Below, one piece after another: positions 7,354-16,517 of a DNA stretch of 64,000 bases (the first letter of the stretch is position 1; each line of letters starts with the position of its first letter). A program made the position numbers and the translations under genes. This stretch comes from Pseudoduganella ginsengisoli (GTDB lineage: Bacteria; Pseudomonadota; Gammaproteobacteria; Burkholderiales; Burkholderiaceae_D). The notes beneath the pieces are model-generated. The model saw only the letters and a program-made list of their open reading frames with translations, had not been told where the DNA came from and searched no databases. The stretch lies in the NCBI RefSeq assembly GCF_009720865.1, contig NZ_WNLA01000002.1, positions 124,001 to 188,000 of the forward strand. The letters run 5' to 3'.

Positions 7354-9693
7354 TCAATCCTTCAACAACCGCAACCCATACAGCCCGCCCGCAACGGACC
7401 CCGCCTGCGCAACAAACTTCACGCTGATCTTCGGCCCAAGCCCTGCCGGCAACGCAAAGTCACGGGTGTACATCGCATCGCCCGGCTCCTTTGCCAGTTC
7501 CACCGTCTGCAGCAACTGCCCATTCACCACGATATCGAACCTGCGTCCGGCATCAACCGGCGAAAATGCCAGCCGCAACACCTTCGCCTGCTGCTCGCGG
7601 TCATTCAACTCGTAACTGAACCACCCCGTCGCATGGCGCCAGTGGCGGCCGTTGCTGACGCCCGCATCGGCACCCTCCCCTTTGAAGAAATGGTCGGACT
7701 CCGGCTGCTGCTCACCTGGCGCCACCTGGTCGATAGTACGGGCATCCAATGCCAGCCGGTCCGCTTCTGCTTTCGCCGTGGCTTCGCGCATCAGCGCCAG
7801 GTTTGCTGGCGTCGTGTGCTGCCAGTACACCATGTAGCGCGCATCGTGCAGGCGGAAGAATGGGATGAAGCGGATGGAGGCTGCATCCTTGCCCTGTACC
7901 AGCCCCGGCGCCGTAAACGTCAGCGGCTCGCCTTTCACGGGCTTGAAGCGGTCCATGTATGCCTTGGTATCGCTGACAAACAATGGCGCGGCTTCCAGCG
8001 GGCACACTTGTCCCTGCGCGACGTGCCCCATGCGCGTATCATCGGCCAGGAAGTTCAGCTTCTCATTGGCGAAGGGCTGCGTCTTCGCAGCCAGTACGAC
8101 GGGACCATGCAGCACCGCATAGTAATTCGACTTGTCCGGCATTTGTTCCAGGCGCGTCGTCATGGGCAACAGGATTTGCACCCTGTCGCCAGCGCGCCAC
8201 TCCCGCTTGAGCGATACATAACCGCCCGGCAGTGCATCGGCTTTCACTGGCTTGCCATTCACGTGCAATTTCAACGCGCCCTTTGCCACCCAGCCCGGAT
8301 AGCGCAGCTTCAATGTGAACGCCCCGCCCTGCTCCACTGTGATGGTGGAACGGTCTTCGTCCGGGAAACGGGTTTCCTGGCGCAGGCGCACGCCTTTTTC
8401 TTTCCAGCCCAGTGTGGACGGGATGTACAGGTTAACCAGCAGCGCATCGCCATCATGCGCATAAATGAATTCCCCGTACTTCGCATGGCTCTCGATGCCG
8501 GAACCCACGCAGCACCACATGCCCTTGTCCACTTGCGAATACACGCGGTAGTGGTTGGGGCGCATCGGCGTAAAGTACACAAAGCCGCCCGTGCCGGGGC
8601 GCTGCGACGACAGGATATGGTTGTAAAGCGCGCGTTCGTAATAATCCGTGTACTTGCCCTGCTGGTCGTCTTCGTACAGCAGTTCCGTCAACTTCAGCAT
8701 GTTGTACGTGTTGCAGGTTTCCGGTCCTTCCACTTCCTGCACCATCGGATGAAAGTCTTTGTCGTCATGGAAGTGTTCCTTGACGCTGTTGCCGCCGATG
8801 GCCACCGTCCGGTGATCCACCACGGTTTGCCAAAAGAATTGCGCGGCGTCTTTCCACTGCTTGTCGCCGGACAGGCTGCCGATGCGGTGGAAGCCGATGA
8901 CTTTCGGGATTTGCGTATTCGCGTGCAGGCCGGTCAATGCGTCGCGGCCCTGTTCCAGCGGCTGCAAGATCGCCTGGTGCGAAAAGCGCTTGGCCAGTTC
9001 CAGGTATTTCTGGTCGCCCGTCATTTGCGCCACTTGCGCCAGCACGTCATTCATGCCGCCATGTTCGCTGCGCAGCATCGCTTCCATTTGCTGCGGCGAC
9101 AGGTGCTGCGACAACGCCAGCGCCCAATCAGCCAGCTTGACCAGCATGGCGCGGGCATCGGCATTGCCGGCCAGGCGCCACGCGTCGTACAAGCCCGCAT
9201 ACGTCTTGTGCAAGTTGTACCACGGGACCCATTTGCCGTTGACGGAGAAGTTATCGGCTTGCAGTTTGCCTTGCGCGATTTGCTCCCACGCGGCTTTGCC
9301 GCCGGGGATGCCGCCCAGGTAGCCGTCTGCCTGCTTATCCTGCGCCTGCTTCAGTTGCGCCACAAAATAATTCAGGCGGCGCAGCACTTCCACATCGCCT
9401 GTCGATGCGTACATCAGCGCCAGGGCCGACAGGTAGTGGCCGCCCAGGTGGCCATCGAGCCCGCTCGATTCCCAGTTGCCGTAGCTGTCTTTTACCGGCG
9501 CGATGCCCGCTTCGCGCAAGTAAGGGGCCAGCAGCTTGTCCGGGTCCAGCGCCAGCAGATATTGCAAGTCGGTTTGCTGGGCTTCCAGGAAGGGGCTGGG
9601 GAGCAGGCGGACGTCTTGCAGGGGGAAGAGCGATGCGGCTTGGGCCGCGTTCATCAATAGCGCGGCGGCTAGTGCAGCGGGTTTGAGATTCAT
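7354..9693 (-). CDS. Exported beta-L-arabinofuranosidase, glycoside hydrolase family 127
   Basis: A 779-residue GH127 (formerly DUF1680) enzyme with an N-terminal signal peptide ending NAAQA/AS, so it works in the periplasm or outside. GH127 retains configuration using a zinc-bound cysteine nucleophile. The metal and catalytic signature is present: Glu325 and Cys327 in EGPETCNTYNMLKLTELLY and the Cys394-Cys395 pair in GMWCCVGSGIESHAKYGEF. Cys394 is the expected nucleophile, and Glu306 in GGNSVKEHF probably the acid/base. It would release beta-L-arabinofuranose from arabinan side chains or hydroxyproline-rich glycoproteins. It is the last gene of the minus-strand arabinan block, 106 bp after the GH43 gene upstream of it. 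Confidence 0.92.
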   Translation of the reverse strand: MNLKPAALAAALLMNAAQAASLFPLQDVRLLPSPFLEAQQTDLQYLLALDPDKLLAPYLREAGIAPVKDSYGNWESSGLDGHLGGHYLSALALMYASTGDVEVLRRLNYFVAQLKQAQDKQADGYLGGIPGGKAAWEQIAQGKLQADNFSVNGKWVPWYNLHKTYAGLYDAWRLAGNADARAMLVKLADWALALSQHLSPQQMEAMLRSEHGGMNDVLAQVAQMTGDQKYLELAKRFSHQAILQPLEQGRDALTGLHANTQIPKVIGFHRIGSLSGDKQWKDAAQFFWQTVVDHRTVAIGGNSVKEHFHDDKDFHPMVQEVEGPETCNTYNMLKLTELLYEDDQQGKYTDYYERALYNHILSSQRPGTGGFVYFTPMRPNHYRVYSQVDKGMWCCVGSGIESHAKYGEFIYAHDGDALLVNLYIPSTLGWKEKGVRLRQETRFPDEDRSTITVEQGGAFTLKLRYPGWVAKGALKLHVNGKPVKADALPGGYVSLKREWRAGDRVQILLPMTTRLEQMPDKSNYYAVLHGPVVLAAKTQPFANEKLNFLADDTRMGHVAQGQVCPLEAAPLFVSDTKAYMDRFKPVKGEPLTFTAPGLVQGKDAASIRFIPFFRLHDARYMVYWQHTTPANLALMREATAKAEADRLALDARTIDQVAPGEQQPESDHFFKGEGADAGVSNGRHWRHATGWFSYELNDREQQAKVLRLAFSPVDAGRRFDIVVNGQLLQTVELAKEPGDAMYTRDFALPAGLGPKISVKFVAQAGSVAGGLYGLRLLKD

Positions 9694-9799
9694 TTTGGCT
9701 CTGGGCGGGGAGCGCGTTTGTGCGCTGCATGCAATGGCGGGTTGGTGGAACCCGCCCTACGCAGTTATGGCAGCATCCTGTTTGGCGTACCGGGGCTGG

Positions 9800-10807
9800 T
9801 TATTGGCGGACTACGGTGCTGTGGTAACGGTTCAAATCCTTTTGGTCAACTACTGGCCAAGCGTCTTTGTCCCACTTCATTTCCAGCACTTTCAGCTTTT
9901 GCAGATAGTGGTCGGCAGTTTCATACGCGTGCAGCACCATGTAATCCCTGCCGTCAAACGTGTAGGCGCTGTTGTGGCCCAAGCCTTTCCAGTCCTTGTC
10001 GCCTGCAATGACCAGCGAACCGCCCCCCTTCGCCATGTCCTTGCCATCCTTGTCAAGATACGGGCCGGTGACATCGCGCGAGCGGCCGACCACCACGTGG
10101 TACGTGCTTTTCTCCTTCTGGCAGCACAGGCCCCATGACGCGAACAGGTAGTAATAGCCATTCTTCCTGAAGATGAATGGCGCTTCGATTTCTTCCGGGC
10201 CGGCGGACCCGCCTTGCGCCGTGGTGGCGCCCGGACGGGCCGCGATGGCTTTCCATTCTTCCGGCTGCGCGAGTTTCGTGTGGCTGGCATCGAGCTTGAC
10301 CAGCTTGAGGCCGGACCAGAACGAGCCAAAACTCATCCACGCGACGCCGTTGTCATCCACCACCACGTTCGGGTCGATCGCATTCCACTGGTCGCGGCCG
10401 GGAATCGACTGCAGCACCATGCCCTGGTCTTCCCATTTGTAATCGGGCGACTTCGGATCCAGCGTCTTATTGACGGTCACGCCGATGCCCGACGTGTTTT
10501 TGCCGAACGCCGACACCGAGTAATACAAGTAATATTTGCCGTTGTGGCGATGGATGTCGGGCGCCCAGATATGGCCGTCAAACCCAGGCGCGACGGCTTT
10601 TGCCCATGCAGGCTGGCCCGCGAACACGCGGCCTTCCGGCTTCCAGTCCACCATGTTGGTGGAACTGTAGAACGTGATGCCGGGGCCGGTGCTGAACACA
10701 TAGTATTTGTTGCCGTCCCTGGCCATGACGGGATCGTGCACGTCAACCTGGACGGCGTGAGCCATCGTCGTGAGCAACGCTGCTACAAGGGTTGCGATGT
10801 ATTTCAT
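9800..10807 (-). CDS. Exported arabinan endo-1,5-alpha-L-arabinosidase, GH43
   Basis: A 335-residue GH43 five-bladed propeller enzyme. The start at 10807 is preferred over upstream in-frame codons because it begins a signal peptide (MKYIATLVAALLTTMAHA) and has a GGAGGAA ribosome site. The three GH43 acidic residues are visible: Asp25 (VDVHDPVMA), Asp145 (WNAIDPNVVVD) and Glu208 (EEIEAPFIF). GLGHNSAYTFDG is the usual conserved His-containing blade. It should cut internal alpha-1,5 linkages of arabinan. It lies 13 bp after a second, larger GH43 gene, so the two are co-transcribed. The exact linkage specificity is inferred from family and context. Confidence 0.88.
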   Translation of the reverse strand: MKYIATLVAALLTTMAHAVQVDVHDPVMARDGNKYYVFSTGPGITFYSSTNMVDWKPEGRVFAGQPAWAKAVAPGFDGHIWAPDIHRHNGKYYLYYSVSAFGKNTSGIGVTVNKTLDPKSPDYKWEDQGMVLQSIPGRDQWNAIDPNVVVDDNGVAWMSFGSFWSGLKLVKLDASHTKLAQPEEWKAIAARPGATTAQGGSAGPEEIEAPFIFRKNGYYYLFASWGLCCQKEKSTYHVVVGRSRDVTGPYLDKDGKDMAKGGGSLVIAGDKDWKGLGHNSAYTFDGRDYMVLHAYETADHYLQKLKVLEMKWDKDAWPVVDQKDLNRYHSTVVRQ

Positions 10808-10820
10808 GCCGATTCCTCCA

Positions 10821-12362
10821 TTACTGGCCGCCGGTACGGGCGCCCCACAGCGATACGCCATCCGCCGACTGCGCCGTGAATGTCACGACAAATGCATTGG
10901 CGTTGGTATTCCACTGGCGCGACAGCACTCCGCTGTACGCGCCGCCCCCATCCAGCGTCATGGTAACGTTGTTGCCGCCTTTGTGTCCCCACTTGCCGGT
11001 CATCGCCCCCGTCACTGTGCCATCCGCATTGAGCTTGATATTTTGCGACGATTTAATCGTGGCGGAAATATCCTTGCCATGGTTGATGACCTTGTAGCTG
11101 CCCGCCGCATCGGCTGCCGTAACCGTGGCCGGCTGCAGTGGCATTGACTTCGACAGCGGCGCATAGCGGAATGGCGACGCGACCAGCCAGCCATCTTCAT
11201 TGACGAACAGCTCATGCACGCGCACTTCATGCTGCTCGCCCAGCCCCGGGAAACGGGTATGGAAGATCAGGAACGTTTGCTTGCTGGCCTTGTCGTAGTA
11301 AGCCGAGTTGTGGCCCGGCGACACATAGCCCAGCGGCGTTCCGGTTTCGCCAGCCGCCAGCTCAAAGCGGTAGTTGCCCATCAGTTTCTGGCCATACGGT
11401 GCAATCGATGCATCGTCAAACAGCGGCAACGCAGGATTGGCTTTCACCGTATCCATATCGACACCTTTGGCGTCCACATACGGACCATCGGCATTGCGCG
11501 AACGGGATACGCGGATATTATAGGCGCCGTTGGCATCGAGGCCGCCCCACGACGTGAACATATAGTAGTAATCCGCCTGCGGGTGGTACAGCACGTACGC
11601 GCCTTCGATGCGCGCATGGTTGCCGCCCAACAGGTGCTTGCCGTAGCCCTGCCCCGGCTTTTGCTTGCCCGTCGCTTCATCCATTTCCAGGATAAAGATA
11701 CCGCCCGAATACGAGCCGTATATCATCCATAGCTTGCCCGCCTTGTCCTTGAATACTTGCGGGTCCACGACGTTCGGCTGTCTGGCGGCGTCGTAGATGG
11801 TCTTGCCATCTTCGCTGATCTCGCCCCACATGCCGGACTTCAGCAAGATGCCCTTGTTGATGTACGGCCCTTCAATCTTGTCCGCCACCGCGACGCCTAG
11901 CGCGGAACGGGGCGAGTCGCCTTTGCACGCGTTGTAGTACATGTAGAACTTGCCGTCTGCCAGCTGCACCACATCGGGCGCCCACAAGGTCGTGGTTTGC
12001 GCCCACGCGAAGGTTTCCGCCAATTCCCTGGTGACGTCGTTGAACAGCGGATTGGCAGCGTTGGCGCCATCCGCGATCCTGGTCCAGTTCATCCAGTCCG
12101 TCGTCTTGGCCGCTGCAAGATGCGAGCCGAACACGTAGAACGTGCCGTTCGCATTGATGACGGATGGGTCGTGCACGGACACGTTGGCAAACGTCAGCGC
12201 CGCTTGCGACGGCGTGGCAGGCGTCACCGGATCGGTTGGCGTAGCCGGTATCGCCGGTGTCGCCGCCGCCGTGGCGACGGCAGGCGAACCGCCGCCTCCC
12301 CCGCCGCACGCAGCCAGCGAAGCGGCAAGCGCCAGCGCCGGAACGAATGCAGTCTTTGCCAC
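10821..12362 (-). CDS. GH43 endo-arabinanase lipoprotein with C-terminal beta domain
   Basis: A 513-residue lipoprotein: the signal peptide ends SLAAC/GGGGGGS, so Cys19 is lipidated and a Gly/Pro/Thr-rich linker (20-55) tethers the enzyme to a membrane. The GH43 catalytic domain covers about residues 60-400, with Asp65 (VSVHDPSV), Asp200 (PNVVDPQVF) and Glu253 (HARIEGAYV). A C-terminal beta domain (about 410-513) matches the extra domain of larger endo-arabinanases of the Bacillus AbnB type. The start is GTG with GGAG at 6 nt spacing. Only 3 bp separate it from the GH51 gene. Surface anchoring suggests it trims arabinan at or near the outer membrane. Confidence 0.88.
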   Translation of the reverse strand: MAKTAFVPALALAASLAACGGGGGGSPAVATAAATPAIPATPTDPVTPATPSQAALTFANVSVHDPSVINANGTFYVFGSHLAAAKTTDWMNWTRIADGANAANPLFNDVTRELAETFAWAQTTTLWAPDVVQLADGKFYMYYNACKGDSPRSALGVAVADKIEGPYINKGILLKSGMWGEISEDGKTIYDAARQPNVVDPQVFKDKAGKLWMIYGSYSGGIFILEMDEATGKQKPGQGYGKHLLGGNHARIEGAYVLYHPQADYYYMFTSWGGLDANGAYNIRVSRSRNADGPYVDAKGVDMDTVKANPALPLFDDASIAPYGQKLMGNYRFELAAGETGTPLGYVSPGHNSAYYDKASKQTFLIFHTRFPGLGEQHEVRVHELFVNEDGWLVASPFRYAPLSKSMPLQPATVTAADAAGSYKVINHGKDISATIKSSQNIKLNADGTVTGAMTGKWGHKGGNNVTMTLDGGGAYSGVLSRQWNTNANAFVVTFTAQSADGVSLWGARTGGQ

Positions 12363-12365
12363 CGC

Positions 12366-13919
12366 TTACTCCACGTTTACCACAACGACGGACTTGGCCG
12401 GCAGTTTCATGGACAGCTTGCCGCCCTTCGCTTGCGCAGTGAATGGGACAGGTTTGACAGCGTCCGGCTGGGCAAACGTATTGTGCGCATCCATCGCGCC
12501 GGCGGTCAGCATGCGGCCTTGTACCGCACCAGCCTTGCCGCCCGCGACGTTGACGGTGACTTCCGTTTCCTTGTTCGGATTAGTGTTGACCAGCGCCAGG
12601 TACAGTTTGCCGTCCTTGCCGCGCGCCGCCGAAGCGCTCACTTGCGGCACGGCGGTTTCACCCAGCTTGTAAGCGCCGTTATCCTTGATGGCGACCGGCA
12701 GCGTGGTGGCGTCCTGGAATGGCACGTACATGTGGTACGCGTGGTAAGTCGGCGTCTTCAGCATCTTGTCCTTGTCGGTCAGGATCATCGCCTGCAGCAC
12801 GTTGACCATTTGCGCGATGTTGGTCATGCGCACGCGGTCCGCATAATTGTGGAAGATGTTGAAGTTCAGCGCTGCCACGACGGCGTCGCGCAAGCTGTTT
12901 TGCTGGTACAGGAAACCGGAATTGGTGCCCTTTTCCACGTCATACCAGGTGCCCCATTCATCCACATAGAAACCGATTTTCTTTTGCGGGTCGTTCTGGT
13001 CCAGCACCTTGACGTTGTTGGCGATCAGCTTGTCCATCGCCAGCGTATTTTTCATGGTGGAGATCCACTCGCCTTCGCCAAAGCCGGTCGCAGCGCCCTT
13101 CACTTCCCACTTGCCGGTCGGGATCGTGTAATAGTGGAAGCTGATGGCGTCGATATTGTCTTTGACTTCTTTCGACAGCGTCGTGGTCCACGTCACGTCA
13201 TTGTCATTGCCGCCGCTGGCGATGAATTTCGGACGGCTGTCGTGCGGCGCTTTCAGGAACGTGGTGGCGGTCTTGTACAGGTTCGCATAGTGGCCCGGCG
13301 TCATGTTGCCGCCGCAGCCCCACGCTTCATTGCCGACCGCGAAATACGCGACCTTGAACGGCTTGTCGCGGCCATTCTTGCGGCGCAGTTCCGCCAGGCC
13401 GGACTTGGTGTTGGACGTCATGTATTCCAGCCATTCCGCCATTTCCTGGTTCGAGCCCGTGCCCAGGTTGCCATTGACATAGGCATCCGCGCCCAGCAAC
13501 TCCACCAGGTCGAAGAATTCGTGCGTGCCAACCCAGTTCGGTTCTTCCACGCCGCCCCACATGGTGTTGACTTTGACAGGCCGGTCCTTGCGCGGGCCGA
13601 TGCCTTCGCGCCAGTGGTATTCGTCGGCAAAGCAGCCGCCCGGCCAGCGCACCAGCGGCACGTGCAAGTCCTTCAGCGCCGCCAGCACGTCGTTGCGCCA
13701 TCCTTTCGTATTCGGGATGGGCGAGTCCGGACCGACCCACATGCCTTCATAAATGCCCGTGCCCAGGTGTTCGGCGAATTGGCCGTACACGTTCTTGTTG
13801 ATGACGGCGCCCGGCTTGGCGGCGTCGATGGTGACGACGGTTTCCGCCCATGCCGCGAATGATGCGCAGGCCAACAGGCTTGCTGCTGCAGCGAAAATGG
13901 TTTTGTTCATGAAACGCAT
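12366..13919 (-). CDS. Exported alpha-L-arabinofuranosidase, GH51
   Basis: A 517-residue GH51 retaining enzyme that releases terminal alpha-L-arabinofuranose. The start at 13919 is chosen because AAGGAGA lies 6 nt before it and it opens a signal peptide (1-25, ending SFAAWA). The catalytic acid/base is Glu198 (YFAVGNEAWGCGG) and the nucleophile Glu321 (GFYVDEWGTW). The substrate-binding segment VRWPGGCFADEYHW (90-103) is also intact. A C-terminal beta-sandwich follows from about residue 400. Many GH51 enzymes are cytosolic, so the signal peptide is worth noting and fits debranching outside the inner membrane. It is followed at 3 bp by a GH43 lipoprotein gene. Confidence 0.94.
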   Translation of the reverse strand: MRFMNKTIFAAAASLLACASFAAWAETVVTIDAAKPGAVINKNVYGQFAEHLGTGIYEGMWVGPDSPIPNTKGWRNDVLAALKDLHVPLVRWPGGCFADEYHWREGIGPRKDRPVKVNTMWGGVEEPNWVGTHEFFDLVELLGADAYVNGNLGTGSNQEMAEWLEYMTSNTKSGLAELRRKNGRDKPFKVAYFAVGNEAWGCGGNMTPGHYANLYKTATTFLKAPHDSRPKFIASGGNDNDVTWTTTLSKEVKDNIDAISFHYYTIPTGKWEVKGAATGFGEGEWISTMKNTLAMDKLIANNVKVLDQNDPQKKIGFYVDEWGTWYDVEKGTNSGFLYQQNSLRDAVVAALNFNIFHNYADRVRMTNIAQMVNVLQAMILTDKDKMLKTPTYHAYHMYVPFQDATTLPVAIKDNGAYKLGETAVPQVSASAARGKDGKLYLALVNTNPNKETEVTVNVAGGKAGAVQGRMLTAGAMDAHNTFAQPDAVKPVPFTAQAKGGKLSMKLPAKSVVVVNVE

Positions 13920-14056
13920 GTGAGTCTCCTTGTTATTTGACACCACGGCGGAAGCGCCGCCGGGTGAGGCATGGACGCGCGGACGCGGTACGGCGAGCCT
14001 GGATGGCGCCGTCCTTCCGCGACGTCTTGGAATGAATGGCTTGCCGGACAGCGTGC

Positions 14057-14824
14057 TTACACCCAGCCAGCGTCAACGATGAATTCCTGCGCCGTGCACA
14101 TGGCGCTGTCATCGGCCGCCAGGAACAGTACCATCGACGCAATGTGAGCGGGCATCAGTTTTCCCGGCAGGCATTGCATGCGCGTGATTTCCTCTTCCGC
14201 CGCAGCGTCGACCCACAGGTCAATCTGGCGCTGCGTCATGACCCAGCCAGGGGTCACGGTATTGACGCGGATATTGTGCGGGCCCAGGTCGCGCGCCAGG
14301 TTGCGCGTCAGGCCGATCACGGCAGATTTCGTCGTGGCGTAGACAGGATAGCCGGCGCCTTTGGCTTTCCACGAAATGGAACTGATATTGATGATGGAGC
14401 CGCCGCCTTTTTTCTTCATGCCCGGCAGGACAGCCTGGCACGTAAAGAACATGGGACGCTGGTTGATCGCGATGCGCTCGTTCCAGTACTCGAGCGTGAC
14501 GTCTTCGATATTGTGGCGCTGGTCATTGGCGGCGTTATTCACCAGCACATCGAAGTCGCCCAATTCTTCCGCGCATTCGGCCATGGCGGCTTGCAGCGCG
14601 GGGATATTCGTGATGTCGCAATAGCGGAATTGCGGTGTCTGGTGGCCGGCGGCGCGCACGCGCTCGACCAGCGCCAGGCTGGCGTCCCTGGCGATGTCCA
14701 CGAAGGCCACGGAAGCGCCCTGCGCGGCAAAGGCTTCCACCAGCGATTCGCCTATGCCCGTGCCGCCGCCCGTGATAAATACGCGCTTGCCGCGCAAACT
14801 GCCGAATTTGGCCAATTCAGTCAT
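14057..14824 (-). CDS. Short-chain dehydrogenase, probable L-arabinose 1-dehydrogenase
   Basis: A 255-residue classical SDR: TGGGTGIG cofactor motif at 18-25, NNAAND at 96-101, and a Ser149-Tyr162-Lys166 catalytic set (YPVYATTK). The sequence closely recalls Caulobacter XylB D-xylose 1-dehydrogenase (shared VLVNNA.NDxRH, GSISW, LCTG/C..E...DAGW features). Inside an arabinan operon with L-arabonate-pathway genes it most likely oxidises L-arabinose to L-arabinono-lactone with NAD(P)+. A GAGGAGA ribosome site precedes the ATG. It is separated from genes on both sides by about 97 and 137 bp, so it might have its own promoter. Substrate choice between arabinose and xylose or galactose is inference. 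Confidence 0.8.
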   Translation of the reverse strand: MTELAKFGSLRGKRVFITGGGTGIGESLVEAFAAQGASVAFVDIARDASLALVERVRAAGHQTPQFRYCDITNIPALQAAMAECAEELGDFDVLVNNAANDQRHNIEDVTLEYWNERIAINQRPMFFTCQAVLPGMKKKGGGSIINISSISWKAKGAGYPVYATTKSAVIGLTRNLARDLGPHNIRVNTVTPGWVMTQRQIDLWVDAAAEEEITRMQCLPGKLMPAHIASMVLFLAADDSAMCTAQEFIVDAGWV

Positions 14825-14921
14825 GTTGTCTCCTCGTTCTTATTTTGATATGCATGTCACTGCGGGCCACCTGGGCCAGCTCAGCCTGCGGTGTTCGGTA
14901 CGGTGCATCCCCCAAAGCGGA

Positions 14922-16517
14922 TCATGCCTTGCCTAAAGCCCCATCCACGCGGCGCCAGATCCCGCTTGGGTTACCGTCGCGCAGCGACTCTGGCAGCAGC
15001 GCCTGCGCCAGGTTCTGATAGCACACCGGACGCAGGAAACGGTTGATCGCGCCAGTCCCGACAGACGTGCTGCGGCCATCGGCGGTGGCCGGGAATGGCC
15101 CGCCATGCACCATGGCTGTCGACACTTCCACGCCGGTCGGGAAACCATTGGCCAGAATACGGCCAACTTTACGCTCCAGCACCGGCAGCAATTGTTCCGC
15201 CGCGCCAAAGTCGCCCTCATCCAACTGCAAAGTTGCCGTCAACTGTCCTTCCAGGCGTTCCGTCACCGCCACCATTTCCGCCACGTCCTTGCAGGCAATC
15301 AGCATCGACGCAGGGCCGAACACTTCTTCATGCAGCGCATGCCTGGCAAGGAATTCGGCAGCTTGCGTCTTGAACAGCGCAGGGGCGCCTTTGCCGGCTT
15401 CCTGCACTTGCGCGTCGTTGCTATTGATCAGCGTCGTCACGCACGACTGGCCGGCCAGCGACGCGACGCCGCGCTGAAACGACCCAGCAATCCCTGGCGT
15501 CAGCATGGTGGCGCCCTGGACGTCGGCCAGCGCCTCCGCTGCCACGGCGGCAAAGCGGTCGAATGCCGGACCATCGATGCCCAGCACCAGGCCCGGATTC
15601 GTGCAGAACTGGCCTACACCCATCGTCAGCGAACCGGCGAAGCCTTGGGCAATGTCGTCGCCACGGGCGGCCAGCGCTTGCGGCAACAGGTACACCGGGT
15701 TAATACTGCTCATTTCCGCATACACGGGAATCGGTTGCGGACGCGCCGCCGCCACCGCCATCAGCGCGGTACCGCCGGAACGGGAACCCGTGAAACCGAC
15801 AGCCTGGATTGCAGGATGCGCGACCAGGGTCTGGCCGATGCCATTGCCCGTGCCCGTCAGCAGCGCAAACACGCCGGCTGGCAAACCACACTGCTCTACC
15901 GCCTTGACGATGGCGCGCGCCACCAGTTCCGACGTGCCGGGGTGCGCCGAGTGGGCTTTCAGCACGACCGGACAGCCGGCTGCCAGCGCGGACGCCGTAT
16001 CGCCGCCCGCCACGGAAAACGCCAGCGGGAAGTTACTGGCCGCGAACACGGCGACGGGGCCGACCGGAATCATGCGCATGCGCAGGTCCGGGCGCGGCGG
16101 CGTGCGCTGCGGCAGCGCCGTATCGATGCGGGCATCGCGCCACGAACCTTCACGCAGCAAGTCCGCGAACAGTTTCAACTGGTTGCACGTGCGGCCACGT
16201 TCCCCTTCCAGGCGTACACGTGGCAAGCCCGATTCCGCCATCGCGCGTTCGATCAGCGCGTCGCCCAGCGCCATGATTTCCGCGGCGATGGTTTCCAGGA
16301 AATCCGCACGCTTGGCGTCCGCCAGTGCGCGGAACGTATCGAAAGCTGCGCCGGCCAGCGCGCACGCTTCATTGATTTGTTCCAGGTCGACCATGTGGAA
16401 CGATGGCTCGATATGCTGGCGCAGCGATGGGTCGAACGCCTGGAACGAACCGCCGTTGCCTTGCACGGCATTGCCGTTGATGAGGGCTTGTCCGGTAATG
16501 GTGGTAACTGAGGTCAC
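14922..16517 (-). CDS. 2,5-dioxovalerate (2-oxoglutarate semialdehyde) dehydrogenase
   Basis: A 531-residue aldehyde dehydrogenase of the ketoglutarate-semialdehyde group, which feeds the last step of non-phosphorylating pentose pathways into 2-oxoglutarate. The catalytic cysteine is Cys305 (GVGQFCTNPG) and the general base Glu268 (PVYAEMSSINPV). The cofactor-binding stretch includes AASNFPLAFSVAGGDTASA (159-177). The start is GTG, overlapping the stop of the FAH-family gene by 4 bp (GTGA), so the two are coupled. Its context with L-arabonate dehydratase sets its role. The enzyme family also serves xylarate, glucarate and hydroxyproline degradation. Confidence 0.9.
   Translation of the reverse strand: MTSVTTITGQALINGNAVQGNGGSFQAFDPSLRQHIEPSFHMVDLEQINEACALAGAAFDTFRALADAKRADFLETIAAEIMALGDALIERAMAESGLPRVRLEGERGRTCNQLKLFADLLREGSWRDARIDTALPQRTPPRPDLRMRMIPVGPVAVFAASNFPLAFSVAGGDTASALAAGCPVVLKAHSAHPGTSELVARAIVKAVEQCGLPAGVFALLTGTGNGIGQTLVAHPAIQAVGFTGSRSGGTALMAVAAARPQPIPVYAEMSSINPVYLLPQALAARGDDIAQGFAGSLTMGVGQFCTNPGLVLGIDGPAFDRFAAVAAEALADVQGATMLTPGIAGSFQRGVASLAGQSCVTTLINSNDAQVQEAGKGAPALFKTQAAEFLARHALHEEVFGPASMLIACKDVAEMVAVTERLEGQLTATLQLDEGDFGAAEQLLPVLERKVGRILANGFPTGVEVSTAMVHGGPFPATADGRSTSVGTGAINRFLRPVCYQNLAQALLPESLRDGNPSGIWRRVDGALGKA

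Noticed and set aside
7321..9660. A 779-residue open frame on the plus strand across the GH127 gene
   Set aside because: It is the antisense of a clear GH127 enzyme with catalytic motifs. High GC content leaves long antisense frames open; the translation is Arg/His/Gln-rich without domains.
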